Source: Pontibacter silvestris (GTDB taxonomy: Bacteria > Bacteroidota > Bacteroidia > Cytophagales > Hymenobacteraceae). Taken from it: a stretch of 64,000 nucleotides of DNA. Location: assembly GCF_020907275.1 (NCBI RefSeq), contig NZ_JAJJWI010000003.1, positions 1 to 64,000 of the forward strand, written 5' to 3'. Positions 51,890 to 61,971 of this stretch are shown here, in pieces; positions within the stretch are counted from its first letter, which is position 1, and the number at the start of each line of letters is the position of its first letter. The notes under the pieces are model-generated. The model had not been told where the DNA came from and searched no databases. It worked only from the letters and a program-made list of their open reading frames with translations. The position numbers were made by a program, and so were the translations under genes.

Positions 51890-52624
51890 ATGAGAAAAGC
51901 ATTAATACTGTTTCTTCTGTTTCCATTTTTATCAAAAGCTCAGTCGGGCAAACAAGTTATCCATCAGAACTTATTCTGGATGCGGTATAACAATCAACTT
52001 ATATTAAACCAGAAATGGATTATACAGTCTGAAGTGGACAATCGAATGTTTCTGTCTCCGGTAAAGGAACACCACCTGGTAACAAGGGCACAGGCAAGAT
52101 ATGCATTAAACCCGGCTGTAACACTTGGCGCGGGGCTTACCTATGCTTTACAGCACCCTCAGAATCCTGATTCTGAAAGTGACCTTGTCGTGCCGGAACT
52201 CCGTCCACAGCAGGATATTACTCTTAAACAAACACTTGGGAAAGTTATCCTCTCACATCGTTACCAGGTGGACGAGCGATTCATTAGAAAAGCCGATGGG
52301 GAACAGTTATCAAAGACCTATACTTTTAACTTTCGCTTCAGGTATAGGCTTCAGGGAGAAATTCATGTATTTAAAACTGCTAAAAATGAGCTTAAAATGG
52401 TGTTGAATGATGAAGTGATGTTAAATACCGGTAAAAATGTGCAGTTAAACACCTTTGATCAGAACAGGATTTATGCAGGCTTGCAATGGGGCCTATCACC
52501 GCAGATGGCTCTTGAGCTTGGCTATATGAACTGGTATCAGCAGCGGCCATCCGGAAAAGAGTTTTATCAAAGAAATATCACTCGCCTCTCTCTCTTCCAT
52601 AAATTAGATTTATATAATAACTGA
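51890..52624 (+). CDS. DUF2490 outer-membrane-type protein
   Basis: A 244-residue protein with a signal peptide (ending FLSKAQS) and an alternating beta-strand pattern with amphipathic strands, as in DUF2490 small barrels: LFWMRYNNQLILNQKWIIQS, ARYALNPAVTLGAGLTYAL, RYQVDERFIRK, GLQWGLSPQMALELGYMNW. Function unknown; probable outer-membrane beta-barrel. A near-consensus -7 element TATATTTA lies at 51860-51867. Divergent from rarA. Confidence 0.8.
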   Translation: MRKALILFLLFPFLSKAQSGKQVIHQNLFWMRYNNQLILNQKWIIQSEVDNRMFLSPVKEHHLVTRAQARYALNPAVTLGAGLTYALQHPQNPDSESDLVVPELRPQQDITLKQTLGKVILSHRYQVDERFIRKADGEQLSKTYTFNFRFRYRLQGEIHVFKTAKNELKMVLNDEVMLNTGKNVQLNTFDQNRIYAGLQWGLSPQMALELGYMNWYQQRPSGKEFYQRNITRLSLFHKLDLYNN

Positions 52625-52810
52625 GGCTCCTACCTTAATAAAGTTTCACAGGTTATGTTCCTGCTTTAGACACAATAACAATTTAATTAATATCAATCAC
52701 TAAAGGTGACCATTATTTTGGTACAACCTTTATTACATAACAAAAACATTAGTACAAGCACTACAGTAAATAAGTAATCACCTTTATTCAATTACACCTA
52801 ACATAATCCT

Positions 52811-53794
52811 ATGAAATACAGAAAATTCGGCTCTACCGAAGAACAACTTTCAGCCATTGGCTTAGGCTGTATGGGCATGAGCCAGGCATATGGCACCCGC
52901 GATGACGAAGAATCCACAGCTACTTTACACGCAGCCTTAGACCTGGGTATTAACTTCTGGGATACCGCCGATGTATATGGGCCGCATCATAACGAGGAGC
53001 TTATCTCGAAAGTGCTCGTACCGAACCGCGACAAAATATTCATTGCTACCAAGTTTGGCTTTACCAGAGACGAAAATGGGAACATGGCCTTTAACGGTTC
53101 TCCTACCTATATGCGAAAAGCTGTGGAAGGCAGCTTGAAAAGACTGAACATAGATGTAATAGACCTCTATTACGCCCACCGGATTGATCCTAATGTGCCT
53201 GTAGAAGAAATGGTTGGCGCTATGGCTGAACTGGTAAAAGAGGGGAAAGTCCGTCACATCGGTTTATCAGAAGCAGCACCTGCCTCTATCCGCAAAGCAC
53301 ATGCTGTACACCCTATCGCAGCGGTGCAGTCGGAGTACTCTTTCCTTACCCGTGATGTGGAGCAGGGAGTTCTTCCGCTTTGCAAAGAGTTAGGCATAGC
53401 CTTTGTGCCGTTCGGCCCGCTAGCCAGAGGCTTGGTAACGAACACCATAGATAAAGACAGTCTGCCAGACAACGACATGCGTAAGTCTTTGCCTCGCTTT
53501 GCGGACGAGCATTGGGAAAATAACCAGAACTTGGCAAAGGCCTTTTCTGAATATGCCGCCATTAAAGACTGTGTGCCTGCCCAACTGGCATTGGCCTGGG
53601 TGCTGGCTCAAGGCGACAACATTATACCGATACCTGGCACTAAACGCCGAAAGTATCTGGAACAGAATGCAGGTGCCGTAGATGTTGCGTTAACCACTGC
53701 CGACCTACAGGTGCTGGATGACTTACTCGTTAAGTACCCGAACACAGGCAACCGCTACAACGAAGCCCTTATGAAAATGGTAGATAAATCTTAA
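52811..53794 (+). CDS. aldo/keto reductase
   Basis: A 327-residue cytoplasmic NADPH-dependent oxidoreductase with the AKR barrel. Catalytic residues: Asp in [11 protein letters not shown] (followed by catalytic Tyr), Lys in [10 protein letters not shown], and His in YYAHRID. The cofactor loop is [20 protein letters not shown]. Resembles the YajO/PLR-type group reducing aldehydes. It is 35 bp before a dienelactone hydrolase gene on the same strand, so probably an operon. Confidence 0.93.
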   Translation: MKYRKFGSTEEQLSAIGLGCMGMSQAYGTRDDEESTATLHAALDLGINFWDTADVYGPHHNEELISKVLVPNRDKIFIATKFGFTRDENGNMAFNGSPTYMRKAVEGSLKRLNIDVIDLYYAHRIDPNVPVEEMVGAMAELVKEGKVRHIGLSEAAPASIRKAHAVHPIAAVQSEYSFLTRDVEQGVLPLCKELGIAFVPFGPLARGLVTNTIDKDSLPDNDMRKSLPRFADEHWENNQNLAKAFSEYAAIKDCVPAQLALAWVLAQGDNIIPIPGTKRRKYLEQNAGAVDVALTTADLQVLDDLLVKYPNTGNRYNEALMKMVDKS

Positions 53795-53829
53795 AGTTAG
53801 CAACTACTAAATAATCATCAAAAACACGC

Positions 53830-54534
53830 ATGAACAACAACACCTTTATTCCACTGCAACCATCAGATGGGTCTGAAATGGAGGCATACATTGCCATGCC
53901 CGATAAGCAAGGATCTTACCCTGGCATTATTTTACTGCAGGAAGCATTTGGTGTAAATCATCATATCAGAAATGTTGCTGAACGCATTTCAGGTGAGGGC
54001 TACGTAGTTATTGCACCAGACCTCTTTCATCGTACAGCTAAGCGTATCGAAATACCTTATGATGATTTTTCCGCTGCCATGCCACATTATCAGGCCATTA
54101 GTAAAGAAGGGCTTACGGCAGATTTGCAGGCTTCATACGATTGGCTTCAACAGCAGGAAAATGTGGTACGCGAAAAGGTAGGCAGCATCGGGTTCTGCCT
54201 CGGCGGCAGAGTTTCTTTCCTGGCCAATGCGATCTTACCTCTATCAGCAGCTGTTTCCTATTATGGAGGAGGAATTCAGTCGTTGCTGGATGAGGCAGTA
54301 AATTTTCATGCACCTCATTTATTTTTCTGGGGCGGACAAGACAAGCATATCCCGCAGGAACAGATTACATCTATCATAAGTGCTGTTAAAGAGGCAGGCA
54401 AGGAATACATAAATGTAGAAATATCATACGCCGACCATGGCTTCCACTGCGACGAAAGAGGCAGCTACAACCCGGAAGCCGCCAAAGAAGCGTGGGCCAT
54501 GACACTGGCTTTCTTTCAGAACAAGTTGAAGTAG
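53830..54534 (+). CDS. dienelactone hydrolase family protein
   Basis: A 234-residue cytoplasmic alpha/beta hydrolase. Nucleophile Cys123 in GSIGFCLGGRVSFLA and the catalytic His in YADHGFHCDERGSYN; the Asp is in FFWGGQDKHIPQEQ. The N-terminus GIILLQEAFGVNHHIRNVA is typical of DLH proteins. It hydrolyses lactones or similar esters. Probably co-transcribed with the aldo/keto reductase. Confidence 0.9.
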   Translation: MNNNTFIPLQPSDGSEMEAYIAMPDKQGSYPGIILLQEAFGVNHHIRNVAERISGEGYVVIAPDLFHRTAKRIEIPYDDFSAAMPHYQAISKEGLTADLQASYDWLQQQENVVREKVGSIGFCLGGRVSFLANAILPLSAAVSYYGGGIQSLLDEAVNFHAPHLFFWGGQDKHIPQEQITSIISAVKEAGKEYINVEISYADHGFHCDERGSYNPEAAKEAWAMTLAFFQNKLK

Positions 54535-54543
54535 TAGAAAGCC

Positions 54544-54589
54544 GTATCTCCAGGGCTTTAAGAACAAATTCTGAAAGCCCTGGAGATAC
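54544..54589. terminator. bidirectional terminator between convergent genes
   Basis: GTATCTCCAGGGCTTT (54544-54559) and its complement (54574-54589), 14-nt loop with internal TTCT/AGAA pairing, between the dienelactone hydrolase and APC permease genes. Confidence 0.8.
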
Positions 54590-54644
54590 TTTAGCTGGCA
54601 TTAGAGATGCAAAAGCAAATAGATGAGCAGCTGTTTAAGAAAGT

Positions 54645-56006
54645 TTACAGTTCTTCCTCACTTGCCTCTACCTTACGATACGGCCATTCATTATTCACTT
54701 TTGCCTTGATAAAGTAAACCACTGTACCTAGCGAAATTACCACTAAACCAGACACAACCATTGTAATACCTGTCGATACCATAATACCAACCCACATGGC
54801 AATGGCAATGTAAACAGGCAAAGGGAACAAAGGCATCTTGTAAGGAAACTGACTCTCACTCCTCGCCTTTCTAAGTAAAAGTAAGCCGAAAGCCTGTCCT
54901 ATAAACTGAATCAGGATACGCATGGCAAGAATGGCACTAATTACATCGCTAAGTTTAAACAACATACTGAACACAAAAGCCACGCCTCCCAGAAACAGAA
55001 GCGAAACATGCGGAAAGTGTTTTGTAGGGTGCAACCTGGCAAATATTTTAAAGAAAGCGCCGTCTGCGGCAGCGGCATAAGGTATACGGCTATAGCCTAG
55101 TGTGGCAGAGAAAACAGAAGCAAAGGCTACCCATAGAATCAGGCATGTCACAATGTTAGCTGCCGTACTTCCTGCTAATTGTTGGATAAAGACACTCACT
55201 ACAAACTCACTTTCTTTTGCTTCCTGCCAGGGTATGACACTCACCACGCTAATGTTCATCATCAGGTACAACACCGCAATACCAGCAATAGACAGAAACA
55301 TGCTGCGCGGAATATTCTTCGACGGATTTATAATTTCCTCTCCCAGATGGCATACATTGTAATAACCTAAGTAACTGTAAACACTTTTTACGCTGGCAAA
55401 GCCAATGGCTGTTACAAAGGCATAGTTAAAGGTAAGGCCATCATTCATCTCCCTAACCGGCTGTACAAAATTACCATATGCAATGCCGCCTCCAATAATC
55501 CAGAGCATGGTAACAATTACACCACACCACAGCAGAACACTTATTTTACCAATAGCTTCAATTTTACGATAAAGGAGAATAACGATTAAAATAACCACAG
55601 CGCCACTTACCATTTTAGAAGTAACAGGAGTTAAAGGCACCAGGTACGAGAAGTAAGACGCAAAGCCAATAGCAGCAGACGCTATTACAAGCGGTGCCTG
55701 AATCATGGTTTGCCAGACAAAAAGAAAGCTCATAAAGCGGCCGGCACCATTTTTCCCGTAGGCTTCTTTCAGGAAGTTGTAGCTACCGCCTGCTTTGGGA
55801 AACGCAGCACCCAATTCACTCCAGATCATCGCATCTACAAAAGACAATGCAGCTCCTGCCAGCCAGGCATACAGAAAGTAAGGTCCGTTCATCATGCCTA
55901 TTACCATAGGCAATGTTATAAAAGGACCAATACCTACCATATCTATCATGTTAATGGCAGTAGCCTGCCTGAGGCCAAGGCGTCTTTCCAGCGTAGTTTT
56001 AGGCAT
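54645..56006 (-). CDS. APC-family amino acid permease
   Basis: A 453-residue membrane transporter with about twelve hydrophobic segments and the APC opening LRQATAINMIDMVGIGPFIT, then AWLAGAALSFVDAMIWSELGAAFPKAGGSYNFLKEAYG (conserved PxxGGxY). It imports or exchanges amino acids or a related compound. The substrate is not identifiable from sequence. Convergent with the hydrolase gene; divergent from a serine hydrolase gene. Confidence 0.88.
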   Translation of the reverse strand: MPKTTLERRLGLRQATAINMIDMVGIGPFITLPMVIGMMNGPYFLYAWLAGAALSFVDAMIWSELGAAFPKAGGSYNFLKEAYGKNGAGRFMSFLFVWQTMIQAPLVIASAAIGFASYFSYLVPLTPVTSKMVSGAVVILIVILLYRKIEAIGKISVLLWCGVIVTMLWIIGGGIAYGNFVQPVREMNDGLTFNYAFVTAIGFASVKSVYSYLGYYNVCHLGEEIINPSKNIPRSMFLSIAGIAVLYLMMNISVVSVIPWQEAKESEFVVSVFIQQLAGSTAANIVTCLILWVAFASVFSATLGYSRIPYAAAADGAFFKIFARLHPTKHFPHVSLLFLGGVAFVFSMLFKLSDVISAILAMRILIQFIGQAFGLLLLRKARSESQFPYKMPLFPLPVYIAIAMWVGIMVSTGITMVVSGLVVISLGTVVYFIKAKVNNEWPYRKVEASEEEL

Positions 56007-56265
56007 AGGCGAAGATCTTACAGGTTTGTTGTTGCTACAGTAATATTAAAAGAAGATATATTGTCAGAACCTCTCATGAAGCTGAACTATCCACTAAGCA
56101 TATATTAAAATACAGAAGTTAAAATATAGGATATTCTTACGGGATAAAACATTATATATAAGATATATCAGTATATTTTCTTCCTTTTGTTCTATCAACT
56201 GTTTTTCAAAATGTGCTATATAATATTTATCTTACTGCAAAATAAACAAACCCAAGAACTACTGT

Positions 56266-57570
56266 ATGTTATATAAACACACGCTGACACTGTTGCTTTG
56301 CTTATGCTTCAGTTTTATCACCTTAGCTCAGAAGACTACTTCTGCCTCTACCACTCTGGCAGAAGCAAACCCTGAAAAAGCAGGAATGAGTAGCAAACGC
56401 CTGCAAAACATTGATCAGACACTTCAGGAATATGTAAACAAAGGCTATGTACCTGGTGCGGTTGGTTTGATCGCCCGTAATGGAAAAATAGTTTATTATA
56501 AGGCTATAGGCTATGACGATGCAGAGGCTAAAGATAAGCTGCAACGCGATGATATCTTTAGAATAGCTTCACAGACAAAGGCTATCACCAGCGTGGGCAT
56601 TATGATGCTGTACGAAGAAGGTAAGCTGCAACTCGAAGACCCGATATCCAAGTACATTCCAAGCTTTAAAAATCCGCAGGTATTAGATAAATTTAACCCA
56701 AAGGATACAACATATACCACTAAACCAGCTAAACGCGAAATCACTATCCGTGACCTGCTTACGCATACTTCCGGCATTGGCTATGCCACCATCGGAAACC
56801 GCGAAATTGTAGCTATTTATGCCAAGAGTAACATTCCGAGTGGAATTGGCACCCCTATGGGCAGCTTAGGCAAAGCTATCACCGCTTTAGGTAAGCAACC
56901 ACTTGTACACCAGCCAGGAGAACGTTTTACTTATGGTTTGAATACGGATGTATTAGGCTACCTGATTGAAGTTATTTCAGGCCAACCGCTTGACCAGTAC
57001 TTCCGGAACCGCATTTTTGCCCCCCTTGATATGAACGACACCTGGTTTTACCTACCAGCAGAAAAACAGGATCGCCTGGTTAAATTATATACAGAAGGTC
57101 CTAATAAACAAATGGTACCTATGCCTGCCATAGGTAAAATGACACCAGCGTACCCGAAAGCAAAAGGCACTTACTTTTCTGGCGGAGCAGGCTTATCTTC
57201 TACTATTTACGATTATGCTGTATTCTTACAGATGCTGCTAAATGGCGGGGAGTACAACGGCCAACGCATTCTGAAACCAGCTACTGTCCGCCTCATGACT
57301 TCAAACCAAATTGGAGAGGTAAACCAGGGAGACAACAAATTCGGTTTAGGCTTTTCTGTTACCACCAAAGCAGGAGCTGCCAAATCGCCAGTTTCGGTTG
57401 GCACATTTGGCTGGGGTGGCATATTCGGCACTACCTACTGGGTTGATCCTAAAGAAGGTATAGTAGCTTTACTCTACACACAGAAGTACCCGAATAGCCA
57501 CGGTGACTTAGAGGATAAATTCCGGGAGCTTGTTTATCAGGCTATCACAGATTCAGAAAGTAAAGAGTAG
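56266..57570 (+). CDS. serine hydrolase (class C beta-lactamase/esterase family)
   Basis: A 434-residue exported protein with a signal peptide (ending ITLAQKTT). Beta-lactamase-related fold: catalytic SQTK (Ser102, Lys105) in RIASQTKAITSVGIMM, YGLNTDVLGYLIEVISG at about 224-240 containing the Tyr, and a late FGWGGIFGTTYWVDP that replaces the KTG motif. Resembles EstB/PBP4-like esterases rather than resistance beta-lactamases. Different from the serine hydrolase lipoprotein at 9.6 kb. Confidence 0.88.
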   Translation: MLYKHTLTLLLCLCFSFITLAQKTTSASTTLAEANPEKAGMSSKRLQNIDQTLQEYVNKGYVPGAVGLIARNGKIVYYKAIGYDDAEAKDKLQRDDIFRIASQTKAITSVGIMMLYEEGKLQLEDPISKYIPSFKNPQVLDKFNPKDTTYTTKPAKREITIRDLLTHTSGIGYATIGNREIVAIYAKSNIPSGIGTPMGSLGKAITALGKQPLVHQPGERFTYGLNTDVLGYLIEVISGQPLDQYFRNRIFAPLDMNDTWFYLPAEKQDRLVKLYTEGPNKQMVPMPAIGKMTPAYPKAKGTYFSGGAGLSSTIYDYAVFLQMLLNGGEYNGQRILKPATVRLMTSNQIGEVNQGDNKFGLGFSVTTKAGAAKSPVSVGTFGWGGIFGTTYWVDPKEGIVALLYTQKYPNSHGDLEDKFRELVYQAITDSESKE

Positions 57571-57587
57571 TTAACAACTGTAGTTTT

Positions 57588-57631
57588 AAAAGAGCAGGAC
57601 TTGGATAACCAGAACCAATTCCTGCTCTTTT
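57588..57631. terminator. bidirectional terminator between serine hydrolase and MBL genes
   Basis: AAAAGAGCAGGA (57588-57599) with TCCTGCTCTTTT (57620-57631); the pairing extends inward with one mismatch (CTTGG/CCAAT). T run present. Confidence 0.8.
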
Positions 57632-57690
57632 GTTTTCTACTCTATCCAAAATACAAATGCGACAGTAACATCAGGGTATCGTATAATCTC

Positions 57691-58725
57691 CTATCGCTCC
57701 CACCAAACCTTATTGTTAAAAGCTTCAGGCTGTACCCATTGCCCAACTTCTGGAGTTAGAACAGGAACTCCTTCTTTAACTGCTGCCTCGTGTAAGCGCT
57801 TAATAGGTTCGCCCCAGGAATGTAAGGCTAAATCAAAAGTAGCCCAATGTATTGGTAGTAGCCTGTTTCCCTTTACCTGCTGGTGAGCCTCTATGGCTTC
57901 TTCAGAGTTTGTATGAATGTCGGCCCAATTCCTATCATAGGCTCCTATCGGCATCAGCGTCAGGTCGAAAGGCCCATAAGCTTCGCCTATGTTGGAAAAT
58001 TCATCCATTGGTCCCGAATCTCCGCTATAAAACACTCGATGCTTTTTGCCAATAAAGCACCACGATACCCAAAGTGTTGAATCACGGTCAAAGAGCCACC
58101 TGCCGGAGAAGTGACGAGCAGGCGTAGCGATCAATGTATTTTCACCATCATGTATCCGTTGCCACCAGTCAAATTCTACTATGTTCAGTTCTGGTACTCC
58201 CCAGTTAACTAGCCGCTTTTTTACTTTTAACGGCACATAAAACAACGGCACTTTATCCTGCAAGCTCTTAATAGTTGCATAATCCAGGTGATCGTAATGG
58301 TCATGGGAAATAACGACAGCATCGACATTATAAACATCTTCTACTTTAAGAGGAGCAGGATGTAGGCGCTTCGGACCTGCAAAAGGCACTGGTGAAGCCC
58401 GCTCGCTTAATACCGGATCGATAAGGTAACGGCGCTTGCCCAACTCCAGTAATAACGAGGCATGCCCTAGCCAGTTTACCCGTATCTCCTCCGATGGTTC
58501 TCTATCAAAATCAACTCTAGAAAGGTAATGTACCGGAATCTCGAAAGGAGGCTGGCTAGCTCCACTTGGGCGTGTGGCATATCGCTTCATCGTATCCAGC
58601 ATGTCTCCTTTTTGAAAAAGTTTGGTAGCTGATATATTTAAAAACTTCCCATGTGCATACCGGGAAACTCTCGCACTAGGAGGCTTTCTCATATTATCAT
58701 TTTCATTTGAACATCTCTTAAACAT
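57691..58725 (-). CDS. MBL-fold metallo-hydrolase (NAPE-PLD/UlaG-like)
   Basis: A 344-residue metallo-beta-lactamase-fold enzyme. Seen: VVISHDHYDHLDYATI with the HxHxDH zinc motif (about 147-153), VNWLGHASLLLEL before it, RHFSGRWLFDRDSTLWVSW with another His, FYSGDSGPMDEF with the bridging Asp, and LLPIHWATFDLALHSW with the last His. This layout fits the N-acylphosphatidylethanolamine phospholipase D-like or UlaG-type hydrolases. No export signal. The N-terminal 40 residues are basic and may start further in at 58692. Confidence 0.9.
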   Translation of the reverse strand: MFKRCSNENDNMRKPPSARVSRYAHGKFLNISATKLFQKGDMLDTMKRYATRPSGASQPPFEIPVHYLSRVDFDREPSEEIRVNWLGHASLLLELGKRRYLIDPVLSERASPVPFAGPKRLHPAPLKVEDVYNVDAVVISHDHYDHLDYATIKSLQDKVPLFYVPLKVKKRLVNWGVPELNIVEFDWWQRIHDGENTLIATPARHFSGRWLFDRDSTLWVSWCFIGKKHRVFYSGDSGPMDEFSNIGEAYGPFDLTLMPIGAYDRNWADIHTNSEEAIEAHQQVKGNRLLPIHWATFDLALHSWGEPIKRLHEAAVKEGVPVLTPEVGQWVQPEAFNNKVWWER

Positions 58726-58988
58726 TACTTCAACTTGTTTGGGCTGATATATGTTTAGCTGATAAACTACTGTACCTTTTTCAATTGTCTATGGCAATTG
58801 ATTATTCAGCCTTTTTCTACTGCAGGCACAGAAGTAAAACTTGTCACCTCTATTCAAATCAAACTATACTAAAAACCCATTTACTTTAAAAACTACCAGT
58901 GCAAGAAAAGTAACGAGACCAAGACCTTCTTCTACAGCTATAAGCATAAGAAGATTAACGCCTTATAACTAATCACTGTAAAAACATG

Positions 58989-58996
58989 TACTTTTG
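58989..58996 (+). promoter_or_regulatory. -7 element of the EamA gene, close to the start codon
   Basis: TACTTTTG at 58989-58996, exact match. The ATG at 59002 is only 6 bp further on, so the transcript may begin at or near the start codon (leaderless mRNA). The GTG at 58996 cannot be used. Confidence 0.6.
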
Positions 58997-59001
58997 TGTG
59001 T

Positions 59002-59910
59002 ATGAGTAAGCAAGTACAGGTGCATATGGCGCTGTTTCTGGTAGCGCTGATTTATGGCAGTAACTATAGCATTGCAAAAGAAGTAATGCCCACCTATGTC
59101 GGGCCATTTGGACTTATTGTGTTACGTGTGGTTTCGGCAGCCATATTCTTTGGTCTTTTTTCCCGGCTGATAACGAAAGAAAAGATTGTTGGCTGGCCTG
59201 ATAACTTACGCTCCATCGCCTGCGGCGTGACAGGTGTAGCCATTAACCAGCTTTGCTTTTTTGGAGGACTTAACTTAACTGCACCAATCAATGCAGCCTT
59301 GCTGATGGTAATAAGCCCGGTATCTGTACTGATTTTTTCTACCCTTATTCTGAAAGAGCGGATTGGCTGGCGAAAGGTAACAGGCATTGTAATAGCCTGC
59401 CTTGGCACAATGCTGCTTATCAGCAGTTCACATAATGCAAATACTACAGGTAACTGGCTCGGCGATTTACTGATTATACTTAATGCCACCAGTTTTGGTC
59501 TGTACCTGGTGCTCGTAAAACCATTGATGGCAAAGTACAATGCTATTACCGTCGTGAGCCGGATTTTTACAGTTGGGGCTATTTTAGTAGTGCCTTTTGG
59601 GTTTAACCAGGTGCTCTCTCCTGCCTATACGACCTTTCCTTTTTCTATTTGGATGGCCATTGTGTTTATGATTGTTGCCGTTACCATTATGGCCTACCTC
59701 CTGAATACATGGGCTCTAAAATATGCCAATCCTTCTTTAGTTGGTATTTATATTTACCTTCAGCCGGTACTGGCAATTGCTATTGCTGTAGGCTTTGGCA
59801 AAGATGTGTTTACTGTACAAAAAGGAGTATACGCTTTGTTGATCTTTTGTGGAGTATACCTGGTCAGCAGAACAAGGCAGAACATGCAGCCAAAAGAACA
59901 GGCCCCTTAA
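59002..59910 (+). CDS. EamA-family (DMT) transporter
   Basis: A 302-residue membrane protein with ten hydrophobic helices in two EamA repeats (each opening with a pattern like ALIYGSNYSIAKEVMPTYV and ILNATSFGLYLVLVKPLMAK). Exports or imports metabolites; the substrate is unknown. The second repeat ends with YIYLQPVLAIAIAVGFGKD, typical of the family. Start ATG 59002. Confidence 0.9.
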   Translation: MSKQVQVHMALFLVALIYGSNYSIAKEVMPTYVGPFGLIVLRVVSAAIFFGLFSRLITKEKIVGWPDNLRSIACGVTGVAINQLCFFGGLNLTAPINAALLMVISPVSVLIFSTLILKERIGWRKVTGIVIACLGTMLLISSSHNANTTGNWLGDLLIILNATSFGLYLVLVKPLMAKYNAITVVSRIFTVGAILVVPFGFNQVLSPAYTTFPFSIWMAIVFMIVAVTIMAYLLNTWALKYANPSLVGIYIYLQPVLAIAIAVGFGKDVFTVQKGVYALLIFCGVYLVSRTRQNMQPKEQAP

Positions 59911-60089
59911 AGAACATCAATACTTTAATGCTTCTGATATTATAAAAGATAACATTCAAAGATTTATAATATTCATTCTTCCTGCGTCATCTGTAAAAGC
60001 TTTGTTGGCTCACTTGTAGGTTAAGTTCCTTTTCCACAAAATCCTTACTGGATCTGCCTCTTTCTTTTATAAACAGCAGTAAGCTAACC
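59911..60089. other. intergenic spacer
   Basis: Between the convergent EamA gene and the dioxygenase pseudogene. No gene or strong hairpin seen. Confidence 0.4.
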
Positions 60090-60914
60090 CTACCCCAGCT
60101 TTACAGAGGTCATGGAAATAGCTCCTAACTGCATCCGGTCATTAAGAAAAGTTGTTTTATCCTTTTCTTTTTTCAGACCAAGGGTATACAGCAAAGGCAG
60201 GTAGTGCTCCGGTGTCGGAATAGATAAAGCTGCCGCCCTACCTAGTATAGTATATTGGACCAACGGCTGGTAATCACCGGAAAGAATGTTTTCCTTTACC
60301 TGATTGTTAAACTCTTCTGCCCAGTCATGCTTTGCATCAGGCTCTTACCAGTCCAGCATACGCAGGTTATGCACAATATTGCCACTGCCTATAATCAATA
60401 CACCTTTTTCACGCAGATCAGCTAATTCTTTTGCCAGTTCGAAGTGCCACTGAGGAGGCTTGCTGTAATCAAGACTTAGCTGTAGCACGGGCACATCTGC
60501 AGCAGAGTAAATATGTTTGATTACGCTCCAGCTCCCATGGTCCAGTCCCCACTCATGGTTTAGGTGCAGCTCCGTTTTCCTTATCAACTGCTGCATTTGT
60601 ACAGCCAGTTCAGGAGAACCGGGTGCCGCATATGCTACATCGAACAGTTCCTGCGGAAAGCCATAGAAGTCGTGGATGGTGCGAGGCTTTTCCATAGCTG
60701 TTACAAAAGTACCTTTTGTCTGCCAATGAGCCGAAATACATAGTATAGCAGTGGGTTTAGGTAAATCTTTACCAAGTACATTCCAGCTTCTGGTAAATTC
60801 ATTTTCCTCAATGGCGTTCATGGGGCTCCCATGCTCTATAAAGTACACAGGCATTAACTGTTCCTGCGTCTTAAGCGCATCGGTAAGCTTCTTTAAGTTT
60901 TGTAAAGCAGACAC
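60090..60914 (-). pseudogene. ygiD: YgiD/DODA-type extradiol dioxygenase with in-frame stop
   Basis: The family is 4,5-DOPA extradiol dioxygenase (LigB fold). Codons 1-189 are normal: FIEHGSPMNAIEENEFTRSW, CISAHWQTKGTF, LDHGSWSVIKHIY and GSGNIVHNLRMLDW keep the metal-binding His residues. Codon 190 is TAA (60345-60347). The same frame then continues without break for 84 more residues of good family sequence (EPDAKHDWAEEFNNQVKENI, ending TSVKLG) to TAG at 60090-60092, giving the normal 274-residue length. One substitution (for example AAA to TAA) explains this. Expected product is truncated. Confidence 0.88.
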
Positions 60915-61083
60915 TTTGTTTTTGATTACGAGTTACAGAGCAAGAGTTTTGCTTTCCTAATAAGGGAAACAAAGGAAGCGGGTTTCTTTACAATTAGTAA
61001 GTTTAACAATTAGTAAGTTTACCCTCAATTGAGAGCAGGACTTATAGGAAGAATAAAGATTAACTGAATGAAGTCTTCAAAGC

Positions 61084-61126
61084 TACAGGCATACACTTGG
61101 CTGGCGCTGTAAGGTATATGCCTGTA
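61084..61126 (-). terminator. possible terminator of the NAD(P)-binding protein gene
   Basis: TACAGGCATA (61084-61093) and TATGCCTGTA (61117-61126), 23-nt loop, 34 bp beyond the stop at 61160. Short stem, no strong T run. Confidence 0.4.
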
Positions 61127-61159
61127 TTTGCTTCTCTATTTCAGGAAGATAAACCTTTA

Positions 61160-61804
61160 TTAGTACCCAATTGTAAAACGCTTTTTAATGAACTGAGGAT
61201 CTTCCAGTTCATCCACTAAAGCAACAGCATAATCCTCGTAAGAAATATTACTTTCGCCTTTTTCATCAAACACAGGATTTTCAGTTCCAAGCCTGAAGTT
61301 ACTGGTGCGTTCACCTGGCCCTATCATAAATGCAGGGCAAAAGAAAGTCCAGTCAAGTTCATTTTCCTTCTTATACACTTCCAGTGAATCACGCTGTGCA
61401 GAGGCTCCCTCTTTCCAGTCGGCAGGAAACTCTGGTGTATCTACGGCCTGTACATCAGGGCCAACATATAAGCTACCTGCCCCACCTACACTTATAAGGC
61501 GCTTTACTCCTGCTTTCTTAGCTGCCGCTATAGCTGCTTCGGCTGCTTTCACGTGCTTATGATAATCTGTGCCCGGTCCCCAGCCTGGACTATATGAAAC
61601 TACCAAAGCATCATGCCCTGCTATCTGGTCCGCTGTTTCATCTACATTAAACACATCTCCTCTTAAAAGAACAAAGTCTTTGTCAACTCTTGTGATGTTT
61701 TCAGGGTGGCGTACAATGGCTGTAACTTTATGGCCTCTGTTTAGTGCCTCAGAGGTGATTTTAGAACCCACATGTCCGCTGGCTCCTATAATGGCTATTT
61801 TCAT
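61160..61804 (-). CDS. NAD(P)-binding Rossmann protein (NmrA/SDR-like)
   Basis: A 214-residue cytoplasmic protein: IAIIGASGHVGSKITSEALN at the N-terminus carries the GxxGxxG dinucleotide motif; ALVVSYSPGW and RLISVGGAGSLYV follow in the strand order of atypical short-chain dehydrogenases such as YwnB/NmrA-like oxidoreductases. No Tyr-x3-Lys pair is evident, so it may reduce a quinone-type substrate or only bind NAD(P). Stand-alone gene. Confidence 0.88.
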   Translation of the reverse strand: MKIAIIGASGHVGSKITSEALNRGHKVTAIVRHPENITRVDKDFVLLRGDVFNVDETADQIAGHDALVVSYSPGWGPGTDYHKHVKAAEAAIAAAKKAGVKRLISVGGAGSLYVGPDVQAVDTPEFPADWKEGASAQRDSLEVYKKENELDWTFFCPAFMIGPGERTSNFRLGTENPVFDEKGESNISYEDYAVALVDELEDPQFIKKRFTIGY

Positions 61805-61971
61805 GTTTTATCTTTATGGTTTAACTTATCTTACTTGCTTTTGAGCACTTTGTTTAATTAATATAAAAATACATGTATATACATTAAATAGCTAATAGTT
61901 CTAGACCTTTCTTACTTTGGTGGGACCATGGTTTCAGCTATTTATTGTACTTTATGAAAAAATAAGATTCC

